This document shows positions 19,055-27,497 of a stretch of 64,000 nt of DNA, piece by piece. A program made the position numbers and the translations under genes. Each line of letters starts with the position of its first letter. The first letter of the stretch is position 1. This stretch comes from Pseudomonas sp. N40(2020) (GTDB lineage: Bacteria; Pseudomonadota; Gammaproteobacteria; Pseudomonadales; Pseudomonadaceae). Location: positions 30,167 through 94,166 of the forward strand of contig NZ_JACSZV010000025.1 in NCBI RefSeq assembly GCF_014472415.1, in the 5' to 3' direction. The notes beneath the pieces are model-generated. The model searched no databases. It had not been told where the DNA came from and was given only the letters and a program-made list of their open reading frames with translations.

Positions 19055-19924
19055 ATGGCTTACGCGTCGATTTTCACAGCCGATCTGTTCAGCGGCCAAA
19101 CCATCATCGTCACCGGTGGCGGCAGCGGCATCGGTCGCTGCACCGCCCATGAGCTCGCAGCCCTCGGCGCCAATGTGCTGCTGGTCGGGCGCAAGCCGGA
19201 AAAGCTGCAAAAGGTTGCTGCCGAGATCGCCGAAGACGGTGGTCGCGCGCACTGGAAAGCATGCGATATCCGCGATGAAGAAGCCGTCAAACTGCTGGTC
19301 ACCGAGTTGATCTCAGAACATGGGCCGATCCACGGACTGGTCAACAACGCCGGTGGCCAATACCCGTCGCCGCTGGCTTCTATCAATCAGAAAGGTTTCG
19401 AAACCGTGCTGCGCACCAATCTGGTCGGCGGTTTCCTGATGGCGCGGGAAGTGTTCAACCAGTCGATGAGCAAGCACGGCGGCAACATCGTCAACATGCT
19501 CGCCGACATGTGGGGCGGTATGCCCGGCATGGGCCATTCCGGCGCGGCACGGTCGGGCATGGACAACTTCACCAAGACCGCAGCGTTCGAGTGGGGTTAT
19601 GCCGGGGTGCGAGTCAACGCGGTTGCGCCGGGCTGGATTGCGTCCAGCGGCATGGACACCTACGAAGGCGCGTTCAAAGCGGTGATCCCGACCCTGCGCG
19701 AACATGTGCCGCTCAAACGCATCGGCACCGAGTCGGAAGTCAGCGCGGCGATTGTGTTTCTGCTCAGCCCGGCAGCGGCATTCATCAGTGGCAGCACGCT
19801 GAAAATCGACGGCGCCGCCAGTCTCGGCAGTCGGGCATGGCCGTTGCACAAGGCGACGCACAGCGAGTCGTACAACGGTTTCCACCGGGCGTACCTTCCG
19901 GACGTACTCAAGGACAAGGAGTAA
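19055..19924 (+). CDS. atuB: Short-chain dehydrogenase/reductase AtuB
   Basis: Classical SDR of 289 residues. The NAD(P)-binding motif TGGGSGIG is near residue 20, LVNNAGG follows near 100, and the usual YxxxK active site is replaced at that position by HSGAARSGMDNFTK (near 160), a feature shared with peroxisomal trans-2-enoyl-CoA reductase/2,4-dienoyl-CoA reductase-like SDRs. Second gene of the atu operon, 12 bases after atuA, with AGGA upstream of the ATG. Likely an oxidoreductase acting on terpenoid alcohols or acyl-CoA intermediates; the exact step is not proven. Confidence 0.9.
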   Translation: MAYASIFTADLFSGQTIIVTGGGSGIGRCTAHELAALGANVLLVGRKPEKLQKVAAEIAEDGGRAHWKACDIRDEEAVKLLVTELISEHGPIHGLVNNAGGQYPSPLASINQKGFETVLRTNLVGGFLMAREVFNQSMSKHGGNIVNMLADMWGGMPGMGHSGAARSGMDNFTKTAAFEWGYAGVRVNAVAPGWIASSGMDTYEGAFKAVIPTLREHVPLKRIGTESEVSAAIVFLLSPAAAFISGSTLKIDGAASLGSRAWPLHKATHSESYNGFHRAYLPDVLKDKE

Positions 19925-19927
19925 GCC

Positions 19928-21544
19928 ATGGCGCAGATCCAGTCCCAACTCGATCCGCACAGCGAAGCATTCGCCCGCAACCGCGCAGCGATGCTTACGG
20001 CCATCGAGCAAGTGCAACAACTCGAACAGAACTTGCTGAACAAGGCCGCCGAAGCCAAGGCGAAATTCGACAAGCGCGGGCAATTGCTGCCGCGCGAACG
20101 CCTGAACCTGCTGCTCGACCCCGGCGCGCCGTTCCTCGAACTGGCCAGCCTCGCCGGTTACAAACTGCACGATGACAAGGACGGCAGCGCGGCCGGTGGC
20201 GGCCTGATTGCCGGCATCGGTTACGTGTCGGGCATTCGCGCGATGGTGGTGGCGAACAACAGCGCGATCAAGGGCGGGACGATCTCGCCCAGCGGCCTGA
20301 AAAAATCCCTGCGCCTGCAACAGATCGCCCAGGAAAACAAACTACCGGTGATCACCCTGGCCGAAAGCGGCGGCGCCAATCTCAATTACGCGGCGGAAAT
20401 TTTCGTCGAAGGCGCGCGCAGCTTTGCCAATCAGGCGCGCATGTCGGCGATGGGCTTGCCTCAGATTACCGTGGTTCACGGTTCGGCCACGGCGGGTGGT
20501 GCTTATCAACCCGGGCTGTCGGATTACGTGGTGGTGGTGCGCGGCAAAGCCAAGCTGTTTCTCGCCGGCCCTCCGCTGCTCAAAGCGGCGACCGGTGAAG
20601 TGGCCACCGATGAAGAACTGGGCGGCGCCGAGATGCACGCGCAAGTCGCCGGCACTGCCGAATACCTGGCTGAGAACGATGCCGACGGCGTGCGTCAGGT
20701 TCGTGAAATCCTGCGCATGTTGCCTTGGAATGAACAACTGCCGTGGCTGCCGGAACCGCAGTACAAGGAGCCGCTCTACCCCATCGACGAACTGCTGGGG
20801 TTGATCCCGGACGATCCGAAAAAGCCTTATGACGTGCGCGAAATCATCGCGCGCATCGCCGATGAATCAGAGTTCCTCGAATTCAAGGGCGAGTTCGATC
20901 AGCAAACCATTTGCGGCCAGTTGAAAATCCAGGGCCGCGCCTGCGGCTTCATCGGCAACAACGGCCCGATCACCCCCAACGGCGCGAGCAAGGCTGCGCA
21001 GTTCATCCAGCTGTGCGACCAGAGCCAGACGCCGCTGCTGTTTTTCCACAACACTACCGGCTTCATGGTCGGTACCGAATCCGAGCAGCAAGGCGTTATC
21101 AAACACGGCTCGAAACTGATTCAAGCGGTGGCCAACGCACGGGTGCCTAAACTGACGATTGTCGTCGGCGGCTCCTACGGCGCCGGCAACTACGCGATGT
21201 GCGGACGCGGTCTCGATCCACGGTTCATCTTCGCCTGGCCCAACAGCCGCACGGCGGTGATGGGTGGCGCCCAGGCCGGCAAGGTGCTGCGCATCGTCAC
21301 CGAAGCCAAACAGCTCAAGGACGGGCTGGAGCCTGATCCAAAAATGCTCGACATGCTCGAACAGGTCACCGCGCAGAAACTCGACAGCCAATCCACCGCG
21401 CTGTATGGCAGCGCCAACCTGTGGGACGACGGGCTGATCGATCCACGCGACACGCGCACCCTGCTCGGCTACCTGCTGGATATCTGTCACGAAGCGGACA
21501 TTCGCGCACTGCAACCCAACAGCTTCGGCGTCAGCCGGTTCTGA
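19928..21544 (+). CDS. atuC: Geranyl-CoA carboxylase beta subunit (AtuC)
   Basis: Carboxyltransferase subunit of 538 residues, the length of P. aeruginosa AtuC and of methylcrotonyl-CoA carboxylase beta. The N-terminal carboxyltransferase lobe includes GGGLIAGIGYVSG and AESGGANLNYAAEIF; the C-terminal lobe has FIGNNGPITPNGASKAAQFI, FFHNTTGFMVGTESEQQG, VVGGSYGAGNYAMCG and FAWPNSRTAVMGGAQAGKVL. With AtuF it transfers carboxyl from biotin to the branched methyl group of cis-geranyl-CoA. A leucine/isovalerate (Liu) role is the main alternative, but the atuA-atuB-atuR context points to terpenes. It follows atuB by three bases. Confidence 0.93.
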   Translation: MAQIQSQLDPHSEAFARNRAAMLTAIEQVQQLEQNLLNKAAEAKAKFDKRGQLLPRERLNLLLDPGAPFLELASLAGYKLHDDKDGSAAGGGLIAGIGYVSGIRAMVVANNSAIKGGTISPSGLKKSLRLQQIAQENKLPVITLAESGGANLNYAAEIFVEGARSFANQARMSAMGLPQITVVHGSATAGGAYQPGLSDYVVVVRGKAKLFLAGPPLLKAATGEVATDEELGGAEMHAQVAGTAEYLAENDADGVRQVREILRMLPWNEQLPWLPEPQYKEPLYPIDELLGLIPDDPKKPYDVREIIARIADESEFLEFKGEFDQQTICGQLKIQGRACGFIGNNGPITPNGASKAAQFIQLCDQSQTPLLFFHNTTGFMVGTESEQQGVIKHGSKLIQAVANARVPKLTIVVGGSYGAGNYAMCGRGLDPRFIFAWPNSRTAVMGGAQAGKVLRIVTEAKQLKDGLEPDPKMLDMLEQVTAQKLDSQSTALYGSANLWDDGLIDPRDTRTLLGYLLDICHEADIRALQPNSFGVSRF

Positions 21545-21574
21545 CCGCCACGGATCTTACGGAGAACAATAAAA

Positions 21575-22732
21575 ATGATCTTCACCCCGGAACACGAAGC
21601 GCTGCGCCGCACCGTCCGCCAGTTCGTCGACCATGAGATCAATCCGCACGTCGAGGAATGGGAAAAGGCCGGACGCTTTCCGATCCACGAGATTTTCCGC
21701 AAGGCTGGCGAACTCGGTTTGCTAGGGATTTCCAAACCGGAAAAATTCGGCGGCATGGGCCTCGATTACAGCTATTCGATTGTCGCGGCCGAAGAGTTCG
21801 GCACCATTCACTGCGGCGGCATTCCGATGTCGATCGGCGTGCAGACCGACATGTGTACCCCGGCGCTGGCGCGCTTCGGCTCCGATGAACTGCGCGAAGA
21901 ATTCCTCCGTCCGGCGATCACCGGCGAGCAGGTCGGCTGCATCGGAGTTTCCGAAGTCGGTGCCGGCTCTGACGTTGCCGGGCTCAAGACCACCGCGCGC
22001 AAGGATGGCGACGACTACGTGATCAACGGCAGCAAAATGTGGATCACCAACTCGCCGAGCGCCGATTTCATCTGCCTGCTGGCCAACACTTCGGACGACA
22101 AGCCGCACATCAACAAGTCGCTGATCATGGTGCCGATGAACACGCCCGGGATCAGCCTCAGTTCGCATCTGGACAAGCTCGGCATGCGCAGTTCGGAAAC
22201 CGCCCAAGTGTTTTTCGACGACGTGCGCGTGCCGCAGCGCAATCGCATCGGTCACGAAGGCGCAGGCTTCATGATGCAGATGCTGCAGTTTCAGGAGGAA
22301 CGTCTGTTCGGTGCGGCGAACATGATCAAGGGCCTGGAATACTGCATCGACAGCACCATTGAGTATTGCAAGGAGCGCAAGACCTTCGGCAGTGCACTGA
22401 TCGACAATCAGGTGATCCACTTCCGCCTCGCCGAGCTGCAGACCGAAATCGAATGCCTGCGAGCGCTGGTCTATCAGGCCACCGAGCAGTACATCAAAGG
22501 CCAGGACGTCACCCGCCTCGCTTCGATGGCCAAGCTGAAGGCCGGGCGCCTTGGTCGCGAAGTCAGCGACAGTTGCCTGCAATATTGGGGCGGCATGGGT
22601 TTCATGTGGGACAACCCGGTGGCCCGCGCCTATCGCGATGTGCGACTGGTGTCGATTGGCGGCGGCGCCGACGAAATCATGCTGGGGATCATCTGCAAAC
22701 TGATGGGTATTTTGCCGGAAAAAAAGAAATGA
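21575..22732 (+). CDS. atuD: Acyl-CoA dehydrogenase, probable citronellyl-CoA dehydrogenase (AtuD)
   Basis: FAD-dependent acyl-CoA dehydrogenase of 385 residues. The three domains are complete: N-terminal helical (LRRTVRQFVDHEINPHVEEW), middle beta with GCIGVSEVGAGSDVAGLKTT and WITNSPSADFICLLANT, and C-terminal helical with QFQEERLFGAANMIKGLEYC and LQYWGGMGFMWDNPVARAYR. In the Atu pathway AtuD oxidises citronellyl-CoA to cis-geranyl-CoA. Position between atuC and atuE supports this name over isovaleryl-CoA dehydrogenase. Its TGA overlaps the ATG of atuE (ATGA). Confidence 0.92.
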   Translation: MIFTPEHEALRRTVRQFVDHEINPHVEEWEKAGRFPIHEIFRKAGELGLLGISKPEKFGGMGLDYSYSIVAAEEFGTIHCGGIPMSIGVQTDMCTPALARFGSDELREEFLRPAITGEQVGCIGVSEVGAGSDVAGLKTTARKDGDDYVINGSKMWITNSPSADFICLLANTSDDKPHINKSLIMVPMNTPGISLSSHLDKLGMRSSETAQVFFDDVRVPQRNRIGHEGAGFMMQMLQFQEERLFGAANMIKGLEYCIDSTIEYCKERKTFGSALIDNQVIHFRLAELQTEIECLRALVYQATEQYIKGQDVTRLASMAKLKAGRLGREVSDSCLQYWGGMGFMWDNPVARAYRDVRLVSIGGGADEIMLGIICKLMGILPEKKK

Positions 22733-23526
22733 GCACCCTGCCCGCTTGCCAGACGCTGCTGCTGGAGCTGCACGGCGGCGTACTGCACATCACCCTCAAT
22801 CGCCCGGACAGCCGCAATGCGATGAGCCTGCAGATGGTCACTGAATTGCGCGCCGTGTTGGCGGCCGTTCACGATGACCGGACTGTTCGGGCCCTGGTGC
22901 TCAGCGGCAGCGGCGGACATTTCTGTGCCGGTGGCGACATCAAGGACATGGCCAGTGCCCGCGCCCAGGGAGCCGACGCTTACCGTGATTTGAATCGGAC
23001 GTTCGGCGCGCTGCTCGAAGAAGCTCAGCACGCGCCGCAAGTGCTGATCTGCGTATTGCAAGGCGCGGTCATGGGCGGCGGATTCGGTCTTGCCTGCGTA
23101 AGCGACATCGCAATTGCCGACCACAAAGCGCAGTTCGGCTTACCGGAAACCAGTCTCGGCCTGTTACCGGCGCAGATCGCCCCGTTTGTGGTGCAACGCA
23201 TCGGCCTGACTGAAACCAGACGCCTGGCCCTCACCGCTGCGCGTTTCGACGGCCATCAGGCTCGGCGGTTGGGGCTGGTGCATTTTGTCGAGCAGGATGC
23301 ACAAGCGTTGGCCGAGCGGTTGGATGAGGTGCTGCAACATGTTTTGTGCTGTGCACCAGAGGCGAATGCCATGACCAAACAACTGCTGCTGGCCAGTGCC
23401 GGGCAGCCATCAAGTGAGCTGCTGGATGAGGCGGCGCAGTGGTTCAGCGAAGCGGTGACGGGTGCCGAGGGAATCGAAGGAACCATGGCGTTCATGCAAA
23501 AACGCAAACCCGGGTGGGCCACCTGA
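22729..23526 (+). CDS. atuE: Enoyl-CoA hydratase, probable isohexenylglutaconyl-CoA hydratase (AtuE)
   Basis: Crotonase-fold protein of 265 residues. The oxyanion-hole segments are present (GHFCAGGDIKDMASA near 64-78 and LQGAVMGGGFGLACVSDIAI near 105-125). It hydrates the carboxylated geranyl-CoA product in the Atu pathway. Start chosen at the ATGA overlap with atuD, which is translationally coupled. It is followed by a REP sequence and a 67-base gap before atuF. Confidence 0.91.
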   Translation: MSTLPACQTLLLELHGGVLHITLNRPDSRNAMSLQMVTELRAVLAAVHDDRTVRALVLSGSGGHFCAGGDIKDMASARAQGADAYRDLNRTFGALLEEAQHAPQVLICVLQGAVMGGGFGLACVSDIAIADHKAQFGLPETSLGLLPAQIAPFVVQRIGLTETRRLALTAARFDGHQARRLGLVHFVEQDAQALAERLDEVLQHVLCCAPEANAMTKQLLLASAGQPSSELLDEAAQWFSEAVTGAEGIEGTMAFMQKRKPGWAT

Positions 23527-23530
23527 CCCT

Positions 23531-23554
23531 GTGGGAGCGGGCTTGCCCGCGAAG
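23531..23554. repeat. Single REP sequence inside the atu operon
   Basis: GTGGGAGCGGGCTTGCCCGC plus GAAG, containing the hairpin GCGGGC-TT-GCCCGC. It is the same family as the arms of the REPIN at 337-411. It lies between atuE and atuF and could lower expression of the last gene or protect the upstream mRNA. Confidence 0.8.
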
Positions 23555-23593
23555 AGGCCAGCACATACACCGCAACTTTCGAGGGAACAGCCC

Positions 23594-25555
23594 ATGCCCG
23601 CCATCCACAAAATCCTGATCGCCAACCGCGGTGAAATCGCCTGCCGTATCCAGCGCACCGCCCAAGCCCTCGGCTATCGCACCGTCGCCGTCTACAGCGA
23701 TGCCGACGCCGATGCACTGCACGTGCAAATGGCCGATCAAGCCGTGCACATCGGCCCGGCGCCGGTGCAGCAGTCGTATCTGAACATCCCCGCCATCCTC
23801 GACGCGGCTCGCCGCAGCGGGGCCGATGCAATCCACCCCGGCTACGGTTTCCTCTCGGAAAACGCCGAATTCGCCCGAACCTGCGAACAGGCCGGGCTGA
23901 TCTTCATCGGCCCGAGCGCCGACGCCATCGAATTGATGGGCAGCAAGCGCCTGTCGAAACTCGCCATGCTCGATGCCGGCGTACCGTGCATTGCCGGTTA
24001 TCAAGGTGCAGAACAGGACGACGCAACGTTGCTGCGCGAAGCCGAACGCATCGGATACCCGCTGATGATCAAGGCAAGCGCCGGCGGCGGCGGGCGCGGT
24101 ATGCGTCTTGTGCACAACGCTGACGAGCTGCCTGCACAACTGCGTACCGCCCGCTCTGAAGCCCTCAATGGATTTGGCAGCGACGAATTGATCCTCGAAC
24201 AAGCACTGATCGAACCGCGACATGTCGAGGTGCAACTGTTTGGCGATCACCACGGCCACCTGATCTACCTTGGCGAACGCGACTGCTCGATCCAGCGGCG
24301 CCATCAGAAAGTCATTGAAGAAGCGCCCTGCCCGGTCATGACCGCCGAGTTGCGCCAGGCCATGGGCGAAGCGGCGCTCAAGGCTGGGCGCGCGGTGAAT
24401 TACGTCGGCGCCGGCACCGTGGAGTTCCTGCTCGACGCGCGCGGGCAGTTCTACTTTCTGGAGATGAACACCCGCTTGCAAGTGGAACATCCGGTGACTG
24501 AATTGATCACGGGGCTGGATCTGGTCGCCTGGCAATTATCGGTCGCCGAGGGGCAGCCGCTGCCGTTGACCCAGGAGCAAGTGCAACTCCATGGTCATGC
24601 GATGGAAGTACGGCTGTACGCCGAAGATCCGACGCAAGATTTTCTCCCGCAAACCGGCCGCATCGAAGCATGGGAACCGGCGCTTGAGCACGGCGCAAGA
24701 ATCGATCACGGACTGTTCGAAGGGCAATCGGTCAGCCCGTTCTATGACCCGATGCTCGGCAAACTGATCGCTCACGGCGCTACCCGTGAAGAGGCGCGGC
24801 GCAAACTGCTGCGTGCGGTGCAGGACACCGTCTTGCTGGGCGTGCAAAGCAATCAGCGATTACTCGACAACCTGCTGCAACATCCGCAGTTCATCAGTGG
24901 CGAATTCAGTACCGGATTCATTCCTCGGCACTTCAGCGATCACCCAAGCCTGCACCCGTACACACCGAGTGCCGAAGAACTGGCCATTGCCGCTGTGCTG
25001 TTTTACCAGGCGTCCGCTCGACAGCACCGAGCGCCCTTGAGCCATTGGCGCAACAACGCCAATGTTCCGCTGCACTATCGGCTTGGCCTCGATGAGCAGA
25101 ACTGGACCGTGCAACTGCTCAAGCTCGCGGGAGAGGTGATTCAGGTGCAAACCGCGGAACGCTCCCTTGAACTGAAACTGATTAATCACAGCGAAAAATC
25201 GGTCACGCTGGAAATCGACGGCCTGCGCCAACGTCACGCCTATCGCCTCGATGTCGGGCAACTCTGGCTGTTCACCCATCCCGGCAGCCTGCGCCTGCAG
25301 GATCGAACTCATGCCGTGATCGGCAGTCAGACCAGCGTCAGCTCCGGCACCTTGAAGGCGCCGATGGACGGCGCCATCGTCGACGTCCTCGTCAGCGAGG
25401 GCAGTCCGGTTAGCAAAGGTCAGCTGCTGGTGGTGCTGGAGGCAATGAAAATGGAGCACCCGCTCAAGGCCGGCATCGACGGCGTGCTCAAGCGGGTGCA
25501 GGTCAAGGTCGGCGATCAGGTAAAAAATCGTCAGGTTCTGTTGCAGGTAGAGTGA
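23594..25555 (+). CDS. atuF: Geranyl-CoA carboxylase alpha (biotin) subunit (AtuF)
   Basis: Biotin-dependent carboxylase subunit of 653 residues. Biotin carboxylase domain (1-450): KILIANRGEIACRIQRTAQA, HPGYGFLSENAEFARTC, the ATP-grasp glycine loop IKASAGGGGRGMRLV, and YFLEMNTRLQVEHPVTELIT. A linker follows, and the C-terminal biotinyl domain carries EAMKMEHPL with the biotinylated lysine at 619. It carboxylates biotin with bicarbonate and ATP and partners AtuC. I chose the ATG at 23594, which has GAGGGAA upstream and gives the canonical N terminus. A LiuD (methylcrotonyl-CoA) role is the alternative; context favours AtuF. No atuG or atuH follows. Confidence 0.93.
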   Translation: MPAIHKILIANRGEIACRIQRTAQALGYRTVAVYSDADADALHVQMADQAVHIGPAPVQQSYLNIPAILDAARRSGADAIHPGYGFLSENAEFARTCEQAGLIFIGPSADAIELMGSKRLSKLAMLDAGVPCIAGYQGAEQDDATLLREAERIGYPLMIKASAGGGGRGMRLVHNADELPAQLRTARSEALNGFGSDELILEQALIEPRHVEVQLFGDHHGHLIYLGERDCSIQRRHQKVIEEAPCPVMTAELRQAMGEAALKAGRAVNYVGAGTVEFLLDARGQFYFLEMNTRLQVEHPVTELITGLDLVAWQLSVAEGQPLPLTQEQVQLHGHAMEVRLYAEDPTQDFLPQTGRIEAWEPALEHGARIDHGLFEGQSVSPFYDPMLGKLIAHGATREEARRKLLRAVQDTVLLGVQSNQRLLDNLLQHPQFISGEFSTGFIPRHFSDHPSLHPYTPSAEELAIAAVLFYQASARQHRAPLSHWRNNANVPLHYRLGLDEQNWTVQLLKLAGEVIQVQTAERSLELKLINHSEKSVTLEIDGLRQRHAYRLDVGQLWLFTHPGSLRLQDRTHAVIGSQTSVSSGTLKAPMDGAIVDVLVSEGSPVSKGQLLVVLEAMKMEHPLKAGIDGVLKRVQVKVGDQVKNRQVLLQVE

Positions 25556-25625
25556 GTCGCCAGGCGCAAACGCAGGGTTTGACTACGCTCTGATCTATCA
25601 GGACGCGGAAATCAGGAACCCTGCG

Positions 25626-26168
25626 ATGCCCCATTGGCTGGTCATTGATCTGGAAGCCACCACCGACGAGGGTGGCTGGCCGGTTACGGAAATGGAAATC
25701 ATCGAAATCGGCGCCACGCTGGTCGATCGTGCGGGGCGCGAACAGGATCACTTTCAGCGTTTCGTCAAACCCACACGTCGGCCATTGCTGACGCCGTTTT
25801 GTCGTGAACTCACGCACATCACCCAGGCCAATATCGACACGGCGCAGCCTTTGACGGAGGTCTGGCCAGCGTTCGAGCGCTGGCTTGGTCAGCATCAGAC
25901 ACGTCTTGAAGGCTGGGCGAGTTGGGGCGATTACGACCGCAAACAGTTATTGCAGGAATGGCAGCGGCTACAACTCGACAGCGCCTTGAGCCGGGTACCG
26001 CATATGAACCTCAAGCAACGCTTCGCCAAGGCCCGGCGCCTGGAACGGCCATTGGGGCTCAACGGCGCGCTGCAACTGGCCGGCATGCAGTTCAGCGGTC
26101 AGCAACATCGGGCGCTGGAGGATGCGCGCAATACCGCACGCTTGCTGCCGCTGGTTCTGCCGCTTTAG
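25626..26168 (+). CDS. DEDDh 3'-5' exonuclease (ERI1/KapD-like)
   Basis: Protein of 180 residues in the DnaQ/RNase T fold. The three exonuclease motifs are visible: ExoI DLE at 8-10 (WLVIDLEATTDEGGW), ExoII around WASWGDYDRKQL (about 99-110), and ExoIII with HRALEDARNTARL near the C terminus, giving the H and D of the DEDDh type. FCRELTHITQANID is typical of the ERI1-like subgroup, which trims structured RNA 3' ends, though bacterial members are poorly characterised. It lies 70 bases after atuF with no clear terminator between, but its role looks unrelated to terpenes. Confidence 0.85.
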   Translation: MPHWLVIDLEATTDEGGWPVTEMEIIEIGATLVDRAGREQDHFQRFVKPTRRPLLTPFCRELTHITQANIDTAQPLTEVWPAFERWLGQHQTRLEGWASWGDYDRKQLLQEWQRLQLDSALSRVPHMNLKQRFAKARRLERPLGLNGALQLAGMQFSGQQHRALEDARNTARLLPLVLPL

Positions 26169-26239
26169 GGGCGTGACGGCGTTAATGGCCTTGTGCATAC
26201 TGGCCGCCCCACTTTTTAGCCCTTTTCGAGGAATCGCCC

Positions 26240-26524
26240 ATGTTTAAAGTCAACGAGTACTTCGACGGTACCGTCAAGTCGATCGCCTTTGGCACCGCTG
26301 AAGGTCCGGCGACCATCGGTGTCATGGCTCCGGGCGAATACGAATTCGGCACGGCCCAGCGTGAAATCATGCACGTTGTTTCCGGCGCACTGAGCGTCAA
26401 ATTGCCAGACAGCAACGATTGGGAAACCTTCGCCGCCGGCAGCCAGTTCAACGTACCGGCCAACAGCAAGTTCCAACTGAAAGTCGCAGTCGACACCGCT
26501 TACCTGTGCGAATACCGCGGCTGA
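26240..26524 (+). CDS. ppnP: Pyrimidine/purine nucleoside phosphorylase PpnP
   Basis: Small cupin-fold protein of 94 residues, the length of E. coli PpnP (YaiE, DUF1255). Recognisable stretches are VNEYFDGTVKSIAF, TIGVMAPGEYEFGTAQREIM and SGALSVKLPDSNDWETFAAG. The family cleaves nucleosides with phosphate, acting on several purines and pyrimidines in salvage. A GAGGAA ribosome site lies 7 bases before the ATG, and a strong terminator follows at 26551-26583. Confidence 0.95.
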   Translation: MFKVNEYFDGTVKSIAFGTAEGPATIGVMAPGEYEFGTAQREIMHVVSGALSVKLPDSNDWETFAAGSQFNVPANSKFQLKVAVDTAYLCEYRG

Positions 26525-26550
26525 GTCCACGGCTTTCCCCCGGCGTAATA

Positions 26551-26583
26551 AAAATGCCCGTGTCCAAAGACACGGGCATTTTT
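26551..26583. terminator. Bidirectional terminator between ppnP and the MOSC gene
   Basis: AAAATGCCCGTGTC and GACACGGGCATTTTT form a near-perfect stem with a CAAA loop. T-runs on both strands suit the converging genes. Confidence 0.9.
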
Positions 26584-26598
26584 CATTTCAGGGTTGGG

Positions 26599-27405
26599 TT
26601 ACTCGAGAATTTCCACCGGCATCCCGACCTCAAGACGACCATTGCTGTCATTCACCAGATTCTGCCCGAACATCGCGCCATCGGCCTGCGCGCGGGTCTT
26701 TTGCAGCGTCGCCAGCGGTTCGCGATCAGCGCTGCGCTCGCCGGTTTGCGGGTCGATGGTGGTGAGGATGCAGCGTGAGCACGACTTGACTACGCGGAAC
26801 TCGACATCGCCAATACGAATACGCTTCCAACTGTCTTCGGCATACGCGTCGCTACCTTCAATGACCAGATTCGGCCGGAAACGCAGCATTTCCAGCGGCC
26901 GTCCGACCTGTTGCGCCAGGTGCTGCAGCGACGCTTCACCGATCAGCAACAACGGAAAACCATCGGCGAATGCGACCTGATCGTCCTCCTTGCCATAACC
27001 AGCCTGCGTCGTACGCGCACGATCCACAGGCACCTGCACCAGACGGGTCGGCTTACCGATGAAATCGCTGACCCACTTCGCTGCGTCATCGCCAGCGTCC
27101 GGCACCCGCAAGGTGTCACGCCAAATGGTCACACCACGCAGTTCGGCACCGCTGTCCGGCACGGCGATTTCAATGGACGCATGCGAAGGTGCGCTGAGCG
27201 TCAGTCCGCCGTGGGCATTCCACAGTGCCGACAACTGGCTCATCTTCGCTTCTGCGCGCTGAGTCAGGAAACGCCCGCTGGCTTCGTCCACCAGCATCCA
27301 GCGTCGATCACCCTCAAGCCCCAGCTTGTCCAGGCTGATCCCTTGCAGAACCTCGCCTTTGCCGGATTTCAACGGGTAACGATAAAGCGCGCTCAGACGC
27401 AGCAT
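26599..27405 (-). CDS. MOSC domain protein (YcbX-like)
   Basis: Protein of 268 residues with an N-terminal MOSC_N beta-barrel (LSALYRYPLKSGKGEVLQGI, then GLEGDRRWMLVDEASGRFL) and a C-terminal MOSC domain with FRPNLVIEGSDAYAEDSWKR and the conserved cysteine segment VVKSCSRCILTTIDPQTGER. MOSC proteins of this type (YcbX, mARC) hold molybdenum cofactor on that cysteine and reduce N-hydroxylated compounds. It has no ferredoxin domain, unlike E. coli YcbX. Moco-synthesis genes lie 6 kb away at 32979-35412, but no operon link is visible. Confidence 0.88.
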   Translation of the reverse strand: MLRLSALYRYPLKSGKGEVLQGISLDKLGLEGDRRWMLVDEASGRFLTQRAEAKMSQLSALWNAHGGLTLSAPSHASIEIAVPDSGAELRGVTIWRDTLRVPDAGDDAAKWVSDFIGKPTRLVQVPVDRARTTQAGYGKEDDQVAFADGFPLLLIGEASLQHLAQQVGRPLEMLRFRPNLVIEGSDAYAEDSWKRIRIGDVEFRVVKSCSRCILTTIDPQTGERSADREPLATLQKTRAQADGAMFGQNLVNDSNGRLEVGMPVEILE

Positions 27406-27460
27406 GGCCAGCTCCCTGATGGGTAAAAAACGCCACCCTATACGAGCTTCATCAACGAAT

Positions 27461-27488
27461 CAAAGGCTGACATGAAGTCAGCCTTTGA
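27461..27488. terminator. Hairpin downstream of cheV
   Basis: Stem CAAAGGCTGAC... GTCAGCCTTTGA with a short loop (ATGAA region). The minus strand has only a short T-run after it, so it is a weaker terminator for cheV. Confidence 0.55.
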
Positions 27489-27497
27489 GCAGGGCTA

